Shown: positions 5,435-5,660 of the stretch, in pieces
How the letters are laid out: every line of letters begins with the position of its first letter
Numbering within the stretch: position 1 is the first letter of the stretch
NCBI GenBank assembly: GCA_030610965.1
Contig: JAUWQU010000306.1
Span: 1-5,660 of the forward strand
DNA length: 5,660 bases
Reading direction: 5' to 3'
Origin: Phycisphaerae bacterium
GTDB taxonomy: Bacteria; Planctomycetota; Phycisphaerae; SM23-33
The notes under the pieces: generated by a model
The model's input: the letters and a program-made list of their open reading frames with translations, nothing else
The model's database searches: none
Told to the model about the DNA's origin: nothing
Position numbers and translations under genes: made by a program

Positions 5435-5660
5435 GCCCACTGTATGCTACGGCGTAGACAGGCGGGCGGGGGGTTCGGACATAGGCATCGAATGGGAATG
5501 ATTGGGGCATGCTTCCGCAAAGAGCGGCGGAAACAGGGCACCTTATCGGATGGCTCTCGATGCCATGCCACCAGCCGGCCGATCACTTCGCGACGGTATG
5601 CGTGCGACCTATCCCCGCACTGTCGTGTTATAGTCATAGACTCGAATTGTCTTTGTTGAG
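5435..5660. other. Right-end stretch without a convincing gene
   Basis: Frames here are short, Arg/Cys/His-rich and lack ribosome binding sites. A 6-bp perfect inverted repeat TTCCGC/GCGGAA (5513-5518, 5527-5532) with an 8-nt loop is present but has no T-tract, so it is not a clear terminator. A gene may start beyond the right edge. Confidence 0.4.

Noticed and set aside
5447..5457. Perfect small palindrome CTACGGCGTAG
   Set aside because: A 1-nt centre cannot form an RNA hairpin with a 5-bp stem, and such a short palindrome is expected by chance.
5444..5659. Plus-strand 71-aa frame at the right end
   Set aside because: Arg/His/Cys-rich composition, no ribosome binding site and no recognisable motif.

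Overview
The window looks like one end of an integrated mobile island in a high-G+C bacterium. The integrase, the IS4-type transposase remnant and the small protein resembling the RNA polymerase alpha C-terminal domain are all of kinds I associate with planctomycete genomes. That taxonomic guess rests on protein style only and is weak.

Layout, left to right. (1) 1-491 is the truncated N-terminal part of an IS4-family transposase. It keeps the first catalytic Asp but loses the family pattern near position 404. (2) 543-2256 is an AbiE-type (type IV) toxin-antitoxin operon on the + strand. It has a near-consensus sigma70-type promoter, an imperfect palindrome centred on the -35 box, an AbiEi antitoxin/repressor and an overlapping AbiEii nucleotidyltransferase toxin. 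A third reading frame begins at the toxin stop codon (TGATG) but soon loses coding character. (3) 2168-3392 holds minus-strand genes downstream of the integrase: a 127-aa protein with an alpha-CTD-like helix-hairpin-helix fold, an unrecognised protein overlapping it in another frame, and a doubtful small ORF. (4) 3456-4760 (minus) is a full-length tyrosine recombinase. (5) 4761-4944 is the A+T-richer integrase upstream region with an 11-bp perfect tandem repeat. (6) 4945-5019 is a tRNA-Val(TAC)-like sequence whose 3' two thirds fold well and whose 5' part is degenerate, as expected for an att site left by integration into a tRNA gene. (7) 5120-5434 encodes a small unrecognised protein in visibly lower G+C sequence, possibly the host side of the junction. 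5435-5660 shows no convincing gene.

How the parts fit: the recombinase starts about 185 bp from the tRNA-like sequence and would use it as attachment site, placing the element to the left, with its other end outside the window. AbiE is a typical cargo module for phage defence or element stabilisation. The transposase remnant and the broken or overlapping frames at 2256-2944 show that the island is a composite that has been rearranged. No complete new system is proven here. The most unusual items are the predicted leaderless abiEi transcript, the alpha-CTD-like protein with altered DNA-contact positions, and the tRNA-like att site.
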